Origin: Amycolatopsis coloradensis | Lineage (GTDB): Bacteria; Actinomycetota; Actinomycetes; Mycobacteriales; Pseudonocardiaceae | Reading direction: 5' to 3' | Assembly: GCF_037997115.1 (NCBI RefSeq) | Contig: NZ_CP150484.1 | Coordinates: forward strand, 1,867,046 to 1,906,858 | DNA: 39,813 nt | Part shown: positions 16,263-25,693 of the stretch, in pieces | How the letters are laid out: each line of letters opens with the position of its first letter | Position numbering within the stretch: position 1 is the stretch's first letter | The notes under the pieces: model-generated | What the model saw: only the letters and a program-made list of their open reading frames with translations | Told to the model about the DNA's origin: nothing | The model's database searches: none | Program-made: the position numbers and the translations under genes

Positions 16263-19200
16263 CCGAGTGGATGGATCAGCTGACCCAGGCCGCGACCCGG
16301 CTGGCCGCGGAACGGCACCGCGATATCGCGTTCCTGCGCTCCACCGCCGCCGCCGGCGCCACCGACCCGGTGGTGCGGGCGCGGCTGGAACGCGAAGCCG
16401 CCGAGGCCACCGCAACCGCCGACGGCTACGCCGCCCGGGCCGCCGAGCTGGCCGTCGGCAACGAGCCGTGGGAAGAGGCGGAGATCGCCCAGCAGGTCGA
16501 GCAGGCCCGCGTGGCCGCGACCCACGACGTCCTTGATGACCCTGGCGAGACCACGGAGCAGTTGCGACAGCGGGAGATCGCCGACGCGACGATGCGCTCG
16601 TATCTGGCCTGGCAGCAGGAAGGCGTTCCGCCGCAGGAGATCGCGCACCGCCTGGAGCGGGTGTCGCCGATCGGCGCGAAGGCCGTCAGCGACTACGAGC
16701 AGCTGCTCACCGTCGGCTACACGCCCGACGAGGCGCGGGCGATCGCCGCCGACACCGCCGCCCAGGACCCCATCCCCCCGGACCGCACCGTCGCGGACGA
16801 GGTCGGAGAGGACCTGTTCGAGCCGGACGTGCCCGACCCGGTCGACGAGGAGGCCGCGCAGCTGGCTTTCGATCGCGCCTACACCGTTGGTGAGGAAGCG
16901 ATCGACCTGTTCAAGAACGTCCTGTGTGAGGCCAACAGCGAGGCCGACGCCCGCGCCGAAACCCTGCGGATGTTCGAGGGCGACAGCCTCGCGGTCGCTC
17001 AGGCCGCTCTCGACCTCTACACCGCGCGCCGCGGCGCCGAAGACGAACCGCTCGACCTCGCCGAGCTGGCCGCCACCACCGCCGCCGAACAGGCAACCGC
17101 CCAGGACACCGGAGAAGAGTCCACTGTGGGTACCAACGAACCGGGAACTTCCGCACAGGCCGAGGCCGCCGCCGCCCGGCTGCGCAACGACGAAGCCACC
17201 TACGAGGCCGATGTCGAACAGCGCTACCAGGCGCTACTCAGGGACGGCGTCGACATGGTCACCGCCCTACGCCGCGCTGAGGACGGCGCCCGCGAGAACT
17301 GGCAGCTCGAACCGTGGTCCGCCCAGGGACGCACTGTGGATCACGCACACGCAGTTGTGGCCGATAACGGTGCTGACGTCGCCCCGATGCGAGGAGACGT
17401 CGAGCCTGGATCGCAGCCACCCGTCGCTATGCACTCGCTGTCGGCACGATTCCTGCGTGCGGGTGACGGGTTCGAATGGAACGGCAAGGTGTACGTCGCC
17501 GACGACGACGCAATCGAGCACGATGGTGTAGTCACGGTTCCGTTGGAACTCAGCAACGGGGCGAACGGCTGGGTCGATGTGCCAGCGACCGAGATGGTGC
17601 CGCTGCACCACGACGACATTTCCTACGAGATCGACGAGAACGACCACGGCGAGTCGACTGCTTCGGAGGTGGACCTCGCCGAGACCGCCCGCGCCGAACG
17701 CGACGACGCACTTGGCACGGCGGAGCAGCCGGAGCGATGGGAGAACGAGCCTACCGCGCAGGACTTCGCTGAGGACGCACGCCGCAACTACGGCATCGCC
17801 GCGGCAGCGGTGAACCGCTTCGTGCGGCTGAAGGACGAAGGCCTCAGCGATGACGCCGCCGAAGTGCAGGCGATTGACTCCTGCGAGGACGGGATCGAGG
17901 TGGCCGCCGACACGATCGTGGTGTACCGCCGGGAACGGGACGCGGGCACCACGCACAAGGCCGCGCACAACACAGCGGTCGCAGACATCGTCGGGCACCA
18001 CACCCCACTATGGAACATCGAGGAAGCCCAGCGATTCGTCGCCGACATCGACGGACCCGACAACACCGCGGCGGCCGACGCCGTCGACGAGGCGGTCTCG
18101 TCCGCTTCGACGGAGAGCAACCCGACCGCATCCGCCTCGGGCTCTTCCACGCCTGTTGCCAGTGTGGGTGTGACGGGGGTTGTGGCGAACGTGTCACCGC
18201 CTGGAGTGCTGTACAGCGAGGACGGGGCTTGGCAGGACGTGGCGGTTGAAGCCTGGGAACTCAACGCCAGGAAGGCTGGCCACATCGTGGAGGCCACGGA
18301 GTGGGACACGTCCGGCGACGGGGTGATCGCTCGCGTTCAGGTCGACGGTCAGTGGCACGAGCTGTGCAGCGACACCCAGAGCCCGGGGCAGGTGTTCGCC
18401 GTCGCCGCCGAGTCCGATGCCGCGCAGGACGACGCCCCGGAACCGGGTGGCTGGATCGCGCGGAATCTTCCTGCTCGCGACGGCAACGTGAGCGGGGACT
18501 TGCCGGAGATGGACCTGCGGACCGCGCTCGATCTTGTCGCCGTGCACAGCCGTGTCGAGGAGGACAACCCGGCCTTGACCGCTCGTGACGCCGCCGCCAT
18601 GGCCCGGGAGCTGGACGTGGAGGACATCTACGGCGGGGTCGACGAACCCACGGCCCGCGCCGCCTACCTCACCGTGCTCAACGCGTTCGACGCGGACATC
18701 GACGAGGCGCTCGCGCAGGAGTCGATCGCCCCGTCCGGCGACGGCCAGGCGAGCGAGTGGCCGGTGGTAGAACAGGACGAAACCAGTCACGTCGCCGCTG
18801 ACACCGATGACGTGGTCGCCCGGATCGACCAGGTTCTCCACGAGGACGCCGACGGTGACTTGTCGGAGGAGGACGCAGAGGAGCAGTACATCGAGCAGCG
18901 CCGCGCGTCCGTCCGCGCCGAGCTGGCCGCCGCCGCTGAGGGCATGACCGTCGAGGACGCCCGGGCCCTCGTGCGGGAAGCGGACGGGATCGAGGAGCAC
19001 CTTTCCAGCTGCGGGCAGGACGTGTCCCAGTGCGGCACGTGCAGCCAGCAGGAACACGACACCGGCGATTTCTGGTCTGTCGATGTTCCTGCGGCACGGC
19101 AACGCCTTGCCAACACGCCGCTCGTGGGCCGGGTCGCCGAATGCGGGCGCGCGGTCGAGGAAGTCGAGGACGCGGTGCAGCAGCACGACCCCACCGACGA

Positions 19201-19291
19201 GGACGCCGAGCGTGCCGAGCGGTGCGCCCGCTGGAACGCCGAGGACGCCGCCGAGCAGACGGCCGACGACACCGAGGGGTGGGGCCAGTGA
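16259..19291 (+). CDS. Large acidic protein of unknown function (1010 residues)
   Basis: A single 1010-residue chain, very rich in Asp, Glu and Ala, with few membrane-prone stretches. The first 230 residues look helical and charged (TRLAAERHRDIAFLRS; VEQARVAATHDVL). Residues about 395-450 look like a beta-rich module: RAGDGFEWNGKVYVADDD and VVTVPLELSNGANGWVDVPA. A Ser/Thr-rich linker lies near residue 620, and a Cys-containing segment CGQDVSQCGTCSQQEH lies near residue 920. The pattern suggests a multi-domain scaffold; I cannot assign a family. The gene uses ATG at 16259, overlapping the previous stop, and ends in a GTGA overlap with the next gene. Its size and place before the SpdB-like and relaxase genes hint at a DNA-processing or mating-complex accessory role. 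Confidence 0.8.
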   Translation: MTEWMDQLTQAATRLAAERHRDIAFLRSTAAAGATDPVVRARLEREAAEATATADGYAARAAELAVGNEPWEEAEIAQQVEQARVAATHDVLDDPGETTEQLRQREIADATMRSYLAWQQEGVPPQEIAHRLERVSPIGAKAVSDYEQLLTVGYTPDEARAIAADTAAQDPIPPDRTVADEVGEDLFEPDVPDPVDEEAAQLAFDRAYTVGEEAIDLFKNVLCEANSEADARAETLRMFEGDSLAVAQAALDLYTARRGAEDEPLDLAELAATTAAEQATAQDTGEESTVGTNEPGTSAQAEAAAARLRNDEATYEADVEQRYQALLRDGVDMVTALRRAEDGARENWQLEPWSAQGRTVDHAHAVVADNGADVAPMRGDVEPGSQPPVAMHSLSARFLRAGDGFEWNGKVYVADDDAIEHDGVVTVPLELSNGANGWVDVPATEMVPLHHDDISYEIDENDHGESTASEVDLAETARAERDDALGTAEQPERWENEPTAQDFAEDARRNYGIAAAAVNRFVRLKDEGLSDDAAEVQAIDSCEDGIEVAADTIVVYRRERDAGTTHKAAHNTAVADIVGHHTPLWNIEEAQRFVADIDGPDNTAAADAVDEAVSSASTESNPTASASGSSTPVASVGVTGVVANVSPPGVLYSEDGAWQDVAVEAWELNARKAGHIVEATEWDTSGDGVIARVQVDGQWHELCSDTQSPGQVFAVAAESDAAQDDAPEPGGWIARNLPARDGNVSGDLPEMDLRTALDLVAVHSRVEEDNPALTARDAAAMARELDVEDIYGGVDEPTARAAYLTVLNAFDADIDEALAQESIAPSGDGQASEWPVVEQDETSHVAADTDDVVARIDQVLHEDADGDLSEEDAEEQYIEQRRASVRAELAAAAEGMTVEDARALVREADGIEEHLSSCGQDVSQCGTCSQQEHDTGDFWSVDVPAARQRLANTPLVGRVAECGRAVEEVEDAVQQHDPTDEDAERAERCARWNAEDAAEQTADDTEGWGQ

Positions 19292-20220
19292 GCGGGCAGG
19301 GAAGCCGGTGGGCGACGGCGGGGTTCTGGCTGCCGGGTCTGGTGGTGGCGATCTGCGCCGCGGTCGCGACCGCGCACGGCCTGTTCGAGGTCGTCGTGGC
19401 GTCCGGGGTGCTGGCGAGTATCGCGTGGACCTACCCGGTGATCACCGACGGTCTGGCGATCGTGGCGTACGTGGCGACCTCGCGGCTGTCCGGTGCGGGG
19501 CGCCGGTACGCGTGGGCGGTGGTGATCCTCGCGGCCGGGCTGTCCGGGTTGGCGCAGGCGATCTACTTCGTCGGCGGCTTCACCGCGGCCACGCCGGAAT
19601 CGGCGGGGAATCCGCCGCCGGAGTTACTGAGGTTCTGGGTGGGGGCGTGGCCGGCGATCGCGGCGGCGATCGTGGCGCACCTGCTGTTCATGCTCAGCGA
19701 GCTTCGCGCCAGCCGGAAGCCGTCCACCACGTCGGACGCGATGCCGACTCCGGCCCCGAGCACGGACACCGCGCGGACGGCGACCACCTCACAGCCGACC
19801 GTTGTTCAGGCGCAACCCGTCCAGTCCGACCGTCCGGAGGTCGCCGACGTTCAGTCGCCGACCGTCCAATCCGGGCTTGTCCAGCCGAAGCCGTTGGACG
19901 CGCCTGTGTCGGGGGAGCGGTCTGAACGTCCAGTCCCGGCACCCGGTTCTGTTCAGCCGGAGCGGTCCGTGTCGCGTGGCGCGGAGGAGCTGAAGGCGGA
20001 GCGTCCAGCGGTGGCGCCGTCGTCGCCGAAGCGGGACCGGGCATTGCACGAGGCCCGGAAGTACCAGGCGCGCCACGGCAGTCTCCCGACCGTCGATCAG
20101 CTCTCCGAAACGGCCGAGGTTTCCCGAGGCACCGCCGGAACCGTCCTCAAGGAACTTCGGGAACAGCCGCACCACCTTCACGTCATCACGAATCTCAGTG
20201 CCACCAAGGCCAACTCATGA
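19288..20220 (+). CDS. DUF2637/SpdB-like membrane protein with a C-terminal HTH
   Basis: A 310-residue protein. The first 140 residues carry four hydrophobic segments (GLVVAICAAVATAHGLFEVV; WTYPVITDGLAIVAYVATS; YAWAVVILAAGLSGLAQAIYF; WPAIAAAIVAHLLFML) in the arrangement of DUF2637 or actinomycete Spd (plasmid-spread) proteins. A Pro/Ser/Val-rich, low-complexity linker (about 150-255) follows. The C-terminal 50 residues, YQARHGSLPTVDQLSETAEVSRGTAGTVLKEL, form a HTH such as is seen in plasmid-encoded regulators. Spd proteins support intramycelial spread of conjugative elements. GTG at 19288 overlaps the previous stop (GTGA). It is the last gene of the overlapping operon. Confidence 0.83.
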   Translation: MSGQGSRWATAGFWLPGLVVAICAAVATAHGLFEVVVASGVLASIAWTYPVITDGLAIVAYVATSRLSGAGRRYAWAVVILAAGLSGLAQAIYFVGGFTAATPESAGNPPPELLRFWVGAWPAIAAAIVAHLLFMLSELRASRKPSTTSDAMPTPAPSTDTARTATTSQPTVVQAQPVQSDRPEVADVQSPTVQSGLVQPKPLDAPVSGERSERPVPAPGSVQPERSVSRGAEELKAERPAVAPSSPKRDRALHEARKYQARHGSLPTVDQLSETAEVSRGTAGTVLKELREQPHHLHVITNLSATKANS

Positions 20221-20299
20221 TCAGCAAGTCACCCAGTACCTCATTTCAAGTCAGTAAGCCATCAAGTCAGGCCAAGACACCCATCAGTAAGTCACCCAG
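20220..20299 (+). repeat. Direct-repeat cluster upstream of the relaxase (candidate oriT or iterons)
   Basis: ATCAGCAAGTCACCCAG (20220-20236) is repeated with one change at 20283-20299. The core AAGTCA occurs at 20226, 20248, 20264 and 20289, with related CAAGNCA words between. The stretch is markedly AT-richer than its surroundings. A 76-codon reading frame covers it, but its Ser/Lys-rich product and low third-position GC argue against coding. Confidence 0.6.
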
Positions 20300-20360
20300 C
20301 AAGTACTCACCAAGCCAAAGAAGGAACGCACACCTATGCATCACGATCTGTCGGGCCGGT

Positions 20361-20376
20361 GCGCCCTGGCGGGCGC
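20361..20376. other. Hairpin in the relaxase leader (possible oriT stem)
   Basis: GCGCCC (20361-20366) and GGGCGC (20371-20376) pair around TGGC. The hairpin lies 64 bases before the relaxase ATG and downstream of the AAGTCA repeats. MobF relaxases usually recognise a hairpin next to the nick, so this is a candidate; the nick site itself cannot be identified by eye. Confidence 0.4.
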
Positions 20377-20440
20377 CCGGGAACACCCTCGCCGTTGTTG
20401 ATCTTCAAAGCCCGTGTGTCGATCTTGTTAGGAGGCCGGG

Positions 20441-23400
20441 ATGCTGACGTTGTCGAACGGATACTCGGTCTCTTACCTCACCGAGGAGGTCGCGAAAGGC
20501 CGAGAGAACTACTACACCGACGCGGTCGCCGAGGGAGAGCCGCCGGGCCGCTGGTACGGCGGCGGCGCTGAGAAACTCGGCCTCACGGGGCTCGTCGACG
20601 AGCAGGACATGCAGGCGGTCTACGAGCAGTTCGTCGACCCACGCGACGAGGCGTTCAAGGATCCAGCACGGTGGGCGGAGGCGTCCACTCTCGGCCACAC
20701 CGGGCGGAACTATCCAACGGCGGACGAGTTGTACGCCGCCGCGTTGGACAAGGAACCGGACGCGACGGGTGAACGCCGCGAGGAATTGCGGCTGGAGGCG
20801 AACAAGTCCGCGCGGAAGAACGTCGCCTTTTTGGACGCCACGTTCAGCGTCCAGAAGTCCGTCACCGTTCTGCACACCGCGTTCGAGGCACAGCAGGTTC
20901 GCGCTGAACGGACGGCTGGACAACTGGACGATGCGCTCGCCGCCGCCACGGCGACGGGCGCGTCCCCGGCCGAACTCGCCGAGCTCGGGCGGCAGCGCGA
21001 CGACGCCCGCACCGCCGCCGATTCGTGGCGCGCGCACCGCGACGCGGTGGAGGACGCGATCTGGGCCGGGAACCGGGCGTCGCTGGACTACCTGTCCGAG
21101 CACGCCGGGTATTCGCGCGTCGGGCACCACGGCGGGGCCGCGGGCCGGTTCATCGACGCCCACGACTTCGTGGTCGCCAGCTTCTTTCAGCACGACTCGC
21201 GCAACCACGATCCGCAGCTGCACATCCACAACGCGATCCTCAACCGCGTCGAAGGCGCGGACGGGCAGTGGCGCACGCTGGACGGCCGCGCCCTGTACGC
21301 GCACCGGGGCGCGGCCGCGGCGGTGGGGGAGCGCACCACCGAGGAACACCTCGCGAAGGCGCTCGGGATCCGGTTCGCCACGCGCCCGGACGGGAAGTCC
21401 CGCGAGATCGTCGGAATCGACCAGCAGGTGATGGACCTGTTCAGCTCGCGCCGCCGCGCGATCACGAAGAAGACCGCCAGCCTGGTCGAGGCGTTCGAGG
21501 CGAGGTTCGGGCGGGAGCCGAACTCACTGGAGCTGGACCGCTTGCAGCGACAGGCCACCTTCGCGACCCGGAAGGCGAAGTCACACGACGGCGAAACCGT
21601 CGAAGAACGCTTGGAGCGCTGGGACCGCGAGCTGCGCGCCGAGGTCGCCGACGGGCTCGCCGGCGTCGCCCGCGACGTCCTCAACCTCGACCACGGCCAG
21701 CGCGAAGCCGCCCAGTGGTCACCGGACGACGTGTTGAAGACCGCGCTGGCGGACGTGCAGTCCACCAAGTCCGCATGGACCGCACCCGATCTGACGCGTG
21801 CGATCTCCGACGCGCTCCCGGATCACCTGGGCTACCTCGACGGCGCCCAGGTCGCGCGGCTGCTGGACACCCTCACCGCCGAGGGCGTGAAGCTCGCGAC
21901 CCCGCTCGCCACCGACCGCCCCGGTGTCGCCGTCCTGCCGGACGCGCTGAAGCTCGCGAACGGCGAATCCGCCTACGAGGCCGCGGGCCGCCGCCTCTAC
22001 GCCACCCCGGAACACATCCACACCGAGCGCGCGCTCGCCGCCGCGACTGCCCGGGGCGGAGCTCCAGCGCTGGACGTGTCCGACGTGGACGGCTTCGTGT
22101 CCGCGCTGGCGGATCACGGGATGGTGCTGGGCGCGGACCAGCACGCCGCGGTGCGCGGCGTGCTGACCTCCGGCGCGGCGGTCGAGTCGCTGGTCGGCCC
22201 GGCCGGAACCGGGAAGTCCTTTGTGGTCGGCGCCCTGGCGAAAGCGTGGCAGGACAACGACTTGTGGGGCGGGCAGTCCCGCCGCGTGATCGGGTTGGCG
22301 TCCAGCCAGGTCGCCACCGACATCCTCGCCGGCGAAGGACTCACCGCGCGGAACATCGCGCAGTGGCTGGGCGTGCAGGAGAAGCTCGCCGAGGGCTCAA
22401 CCCACCCCGAACACGTCGAGTGGAAGCTCAACCCCGGCGACATGGTCGTGGTCGACGAGTCCGCGATGGCCAACACCGCCGACCTGGCCAGGATCCATCA
22501 CCACGTCGAGCAGGCGGGGGCGAAGCTGCTGCTGACCGGTGACCACCGGCAGCTCGCCGCAGTCGGCGCTGGAGGCGGCATGGATCTCATGGCCACCGCC
22601 GGGGCCGCCTACGAGCTGACCGAGGTCCGCCGGTTCCACGCCGAGTGGGAGCGTGCGGCGTCGCTGCGGCTGCGCGACGGTGACGAGACCGTGCTCGGCG
22701 ACTACCACAAGCACGGCCGGATCCTCGACGGCGGAACCCGCGAACAGGCCGAAGCCACCGCCGGAAAGGCGTGGCTCGCCGACACCCTGGCGGGGAAGCA
22801 CTCGATCTTGATCGTGGACACCAACGAGCAGGCCGCGCACCTGTCGGCCGAGCTCCGCAATAAACTCGTCCGGCTCGGCAAAGTGCAGGAAGCCGGGGTG
22901 CCATTGGGAATACAGGGCACTTACGCCGGCGTCGGGGACCTGGTTCAGGCTCGCCGGAACGGCTGGCACCTTACCGGGTTCGACGGCAACCCGGAGGCGC
23001 CGATCAACCGCAAGCAGTACCGCGTCCTCGACACCCGCGAGGACGGCGGCCTGATCGTCGCCCGCGTCCTCGGACGCGAGGACGGCGTGGGCGAGGTGCT
23101 GGGGGAGCGGATCACGCTGCCCGGCGCCTATGTGTCCGAGCATGTGGCGCTCGGCTACGCCTCGACCGTCCACAGCGCACAGGGCCTCACCGTCGACACT
23201 TCCCACGCCGTGGTGACCGACGCCACCGGACAGGAAGCCCTTTACGTCGGGCTCACCCGAGGCCGCGAGGGCAACACCGCGCACGTCACGACGCTGGCCG
23301 TCCCGGCCGACGCGACCGAAGGCGCGGCGTTGCAGGCGGTGAAACGGTCCCCGGCCGCCGTCCTGGCCGCCGCGTTCGACGGCACCGGCCCGCAACGCTC

Positions 23401-24898
23401 CGCGCTCGCCGAAGCCACCGAGGCGGCGGCGGACAACGACGCGATCCGCACCCCGGCCGAGCTCCTCGCGGACGCCACCGAGCTGGCCACCGCTGGCCGC
23501 ACCCAGCGGTGGCTCGACGAACTCGTGGAGGAGGGGAAGCTGACGGAGAACCAGCGGGCGAGGATCGCCGCCGAGGATGGCGGCCCCACGCTCGCGCGGC
23601 TCCTGCGCCGCGCCGAGCTCGCCGGGCACGACCCGCGCGATGTCCTCGACCACGCCGTCACCGCCCGGACGCTGTCCGGGGCGCGGCAGCTGACGAACGT
23701 GATCCACCACCGGATCACCGACACCGTCACCCTCGACCCCGTCGGCGACTCCTACGCTGACTGGCTCCCGAAGGTCGACGACCCGCAATGGGCGACCTAC
23801 CTGCGGTCGCTCGCCGACACCGCTGATGCCCGCCGTCTGGAGCTGGGGGAGCAGCTGGCCGCGGAGCCGCAGCAGTGGGCAATCGAGGCGTTCGGGCCGG
23901 TGCCCGACGACCCGGCTCTGGTGAAGGAGTGGAGCAAACGGGCCGGAATGGTCGCGGCGCACCGCGAGCTGACCGGGCACGAGGACGAGGAGACCGCGCT
24001 GGGCGCGGCCCCGAAGTCCGGGCAGGTCGAGGCGTACGCGTCGTGGCGCTCAGCCTGGCGAGTCCTCGGGCGCCCGGAGTCCGGGCGGGACGAGCTGGAG
24101 ATGTCCGACGGCCAGTTGCTGGTCCGGATGCGGGCGTGGGAGCGGGAGAAGGCGTGGGGGCCGGAGTTCGTCGGCCAGGAACTCGCCGGAACCCACCAGG
24201 CCCTCGACGCCCGCCGCCGGGACGCGGCCATGCGCCGCGCCGAAGCCGACGCCGCAGCCGTTGAAGAAGAGCGGGAACGGCTGTTGCAGGAAGCCGCCGA
24301 GGCCGACGCGCTCGCCGACACTCTCGCCGCTCGCGCGGCCGAGCTGGAAGGTGCGGACGAGGCGCGAGCGCTGTGGTACGCCCACACCGCCGAAACCCGC
24401 GCCGCGGCCGACCGCGCCAGCGCCGAGATCTCCGCCCGCAACCTCGACACCACACCAGCCCCGCTGGTGACCTCGGACGAGTGGCTTGAGGCCCACCGCG
24501 AGCACATGGCCGCCGAGGACGCCCACCGCGAGGTCACCGCCGACCACGACCTCACCGACGTCGCCCAGCGGCGCGCCGACGACGTCGACACCGTCACCAC
24601 CGCCGAAGACGGCGAGGACGTGGTCACGGAGGTGGAGGTGGCCGACGTCCGCGAGGTCGCGGCCGCCGAAGACCCGGTCGTCGAGTCCGACGAGGTCCGG
24701 GTGCCCACAGCCGAGGAGACCGCCGGAGCGGTCGAAGTGGCGCAGCGCGCGTTGAAGGAGATCGCCGCCCGCCAGGCCGCCGAGGAACGCCACGCCGAGG
24801 AAGAAGCGCAGGCGGCGGAGCTGTACCGCCGCAACAGCAATGACGCCGCCGACGCGGCCGAGTTGGCCGACGCCGACGGCGCGGTGTCTGGGCGATGA
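20441..24898 (+). CDS. MobF-family relaxase-helicase (TrwC/TraI-like)
   Basis: A 1485-residue bifunctional transfer protein: the relaxase nicks oriT and the helicase unwinds the DNA. The N-terminal relaxase domain has the paired catalytic tyrosines Y24-Y25 in RENYYTDAV and the metal-binding HxH, H261-I-H263-N, in HDPQLHIHNAILN. The helicase domain has Walker A VGPAGTGKSF (about 585), Walker B VVVDESAM, LLLTGDHRQL (motif III), and late motifs YASTVHSAQGLTVD and YVGLTRGREGN. The last 350 residues are Ala/Glu-rich and helical. ATG at 20441 is preceded by a perfect AGGAGG five bases upstream. Length is typical of actinobacterial TraA/TrwC proteins. It is separated from the operon by the likely oriT region. 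Confidence 0.93.
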   Translation: MLTLSNGYSVSYLTEEVAKGRENYYTDAVAEGEPPGRWYGGGAEKLGLTGLVDEQDMQAVYEQFVDPRDEAFKDPARWAEASTLGHTGRNYPTADELYAAALDKEPDATGERREELRLEANKSARKNVAFLDATFSVQKSVTVLHTAFEAQQVRAERTAGQLDDALAAATATGASPAELAELGRQRDDARTAADSWRAHRDAVEDAIWAGNRASLDYLSEHAGYSRVGHHGGAAGRFIDAHDFVVASFFQHDSRNHDPQLHIHNAILNRVEGADGQWRTLDGRALYAHRGAAAAVGERTTEEHLAKALGIRFATRPDGKSREIVGIDQQVMDLFSSRRRAITKKTASLVEAFEARFGREPNSLELDRLQRQATFATRKAKSHDGETVEERLERWDRELRAEVADGLAGVARDVLNLDHGQREAAQWSPDDVLKTALADVQSTKSAWTAPDLTRAISDALPDHLGYLDGAQVARLLDTLTAEGVKLATPLATDRPGVAVLPDALKLANGESAYEAAGRRLYATPEHIHTERALAAATARGGAPALDVSDVDGFVSALADHGMVLGADQHAAVRGVLTSGAAVESLVGPAGTGKSFVVGALAKAWQDNDLWGGQSRRVIGLASSQVATDILAGEGLTARNIAQWLGVQEKLAEGSTHPEHVEWKLNPGDMVVVDESAMANTADLARIHHHVEQAGAKLLLTGDHRQLAAVGAGGGMDLMATAGAAYELTEVRRFHAEWERAASLRLRDGDETVLGDYHKHGRILDGGTREQAEATAGKAWLADTLAGKHSILIVDTNEQAAHLSAELRNKLVRLGKVQEAGVPLGIQGTYAGVGDLVQARRNGWHLTGFDGNPEAPINRKQYRVLDTREDGGLIVARVLGREDGVGEVLGERITLPGAYVSEHVALGYASTVHSAQGLTVDTSHAVVTDATGQEALYVGLTRGREGNTAHVTTLAVPADATEGAALQAVKRSPAAVLAAAFDGTGPQRSALAEATEAAADNDAIRTPAELLADATELATAGRTQRWLDELVEEGKLTENQRARIAAEDGGPTLARLLRRAELAGHDPRDVLDHAVTARTLSGARQLTNVIHHRITDTVTLDPVGDSYADWLPKVDDPQWATYLRSLADTADARRLELGEQLAAEPQQWAIEAFGPVPDDPALVKEWSKRAGMVAAHRELTGHEDEETALGAAPKSGQVEAYASWRSAWRVLGRPESGRDELEMSDGQLLVRMRAWEREKAWGPEFVGQELAGTHQALDARRRDAAMRRAEADAAAVEEERERLLQEAAEADALADTLAARAAELEGADEARALWYAHTAETRAAADRASAEISARNLDTTPAPLVTSDEWLEAHREHMAAEDAHREVTADHDLTDVAQRRADDVDTVTTAEDGEDVVTEVEVADVREVAAAEDPVVESDEVRVPTAEETAGAVEVAQRALKEIAARQAAEERHAEEEAQAAELYRRNSNDAADAAELADADGAVSGR

Positions 24899-24903
24899 GC
24901 AGG

Positions 24904-25326
24904 TCAGCCCTGGGAGTGGGCGGGGACGTCGAGCGGCGGAACGCCGCTGCGGTGCCACGCCCACTCCAGGGTGGCCACGATCGAATCGAGCCAGCCGGGC
25001 CGGTTCGCGACGTAGCTGGGAACCGGCCGGCGCAGCGCGAGACGCTGAGCGGCCAGGCATTCCGCTTCGATGGTCTCTTCGTGTGCGAGCCCGGTTCGCT
25101 CCGTGATTGGGGCGTAGGCAAGGAACGTGCGGCCGGTTTCGAGACGGACGGTCGCGCAGGCGATCCAGCGGCACACGTCGACCACGCCGAGCGCCGCCCA
25201 GGTGCGCTCACGGTCGTACTGGCGTTCCGCGGCGAGCCACAGGCGCGCGAATTCCACGACATGCACCCGCACGTTGCCGCGGGGGATCCGGTCGAAGTCG
25301 CGTCCGGTCAGCTCCATGGAATCCAT
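24904..25326 (-). CDS. Unknown protein convergent with the relaxase
   Basis: A 140-residue protein with no recognised family. It has an aromatic, mixed helical/beta pattern: GRDFDRIPRGNVRVHVVEFARLWLAAERQY, TWAALGVVDVCRWIACATVRLETGRTFLAYAPIT, and a C-terminal helix PGWLDSIVATLEWAW. There is no signal peptide. I prefer ATG at 25326; ATG at 25317 is also in frame, and the frame runs on to 25434 without a better start. It ends 5 bases from the relaxase stop (tail to tail). A plus-strand frame over the same bases has unlikely composition. Confidence 0.6.
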   Translation of the reverse strand: MDSMELTGRDFDRIPRGNVRVHVVEFARLWLAAERQYDRERTWAALGVVDVCRWIACATVRLETGRTFLAYAPITERTGLAHEETIEAECLAAQRLALRRPVPSYVANRPGWLDSIVATLEWAWHRSGVPPLDVPAHSQG

Positions 25327-25505
25327 GGTGACACGCGCCCCCGACAGAAACCGTCCACCGACCGGGGCAATCCGCCGGCGCACGGTCGCCTCCACCGATA
25401 ACCGCCCTCTGCGGGCGGAACAAGGTCCGCGCAAGCGCGGACTGTGTCTTTGAGCTTCGCAGCCCGGCTTAGCACGGCCCCAACCTCACGGTAAAGGGGC
25501 ACATT

Positions 25506-25552
25506 CCGAAAAGTTTCCGAGCGCGAAAAGCGTGCGCTCACAAACTTTTCGG
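25506..25552. other. Double-nested perfect inverted repeat in an intergenic gap
   Basis: CCGAAAAGTTT (25506-25516) pairs with AAACTTTTCGG (25542-25552). Nested inside, GAGCGC (25519-25524) pairs with GCGCTC (25534-25539) around GAAAAGCGT. The gap 25327-25693 otherwise holds no gene I can support. The structure could be a bidirectional terminator, a single-strand replication origin or an oriT-type cruciform. It precedes the small-gene cluster at 25694. Confidence 0.55.
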
Positions 25553-25693
25553 CCTGACCCCTTGACCGCGAGCCTCTGGGGCCGCGCGGTGCGCCGAAAA
25601 AGGGGCAGCGGCAGAGCCGACGCCCCGCCCTACGGGCAGCGAAGAAAACCAACCCGGCACACCAGCGGATCACCACCCACGAGGGAGATCGCC

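Noticed and set aside
20217..20447. 76-codon frame starting with an ATGA overlap after the SpdB-like gene
   Set aside because: The product is Ser/Lys-rich and follows the DNA direct repeats; third-position GC is far below the neighbours, so a non-coding oriT-like role is more likely.
22397..23980. 527-codon minus-strand frame inside the relaxase
   Set aside because: Antisense shadow of the helicase domain with no recognisable motif.
24895..25401. 168-codon plus-strand frame after the relaxase
   Set aside because: The minus-strand frame over the same bases has a more natural composition and a reasonable start.
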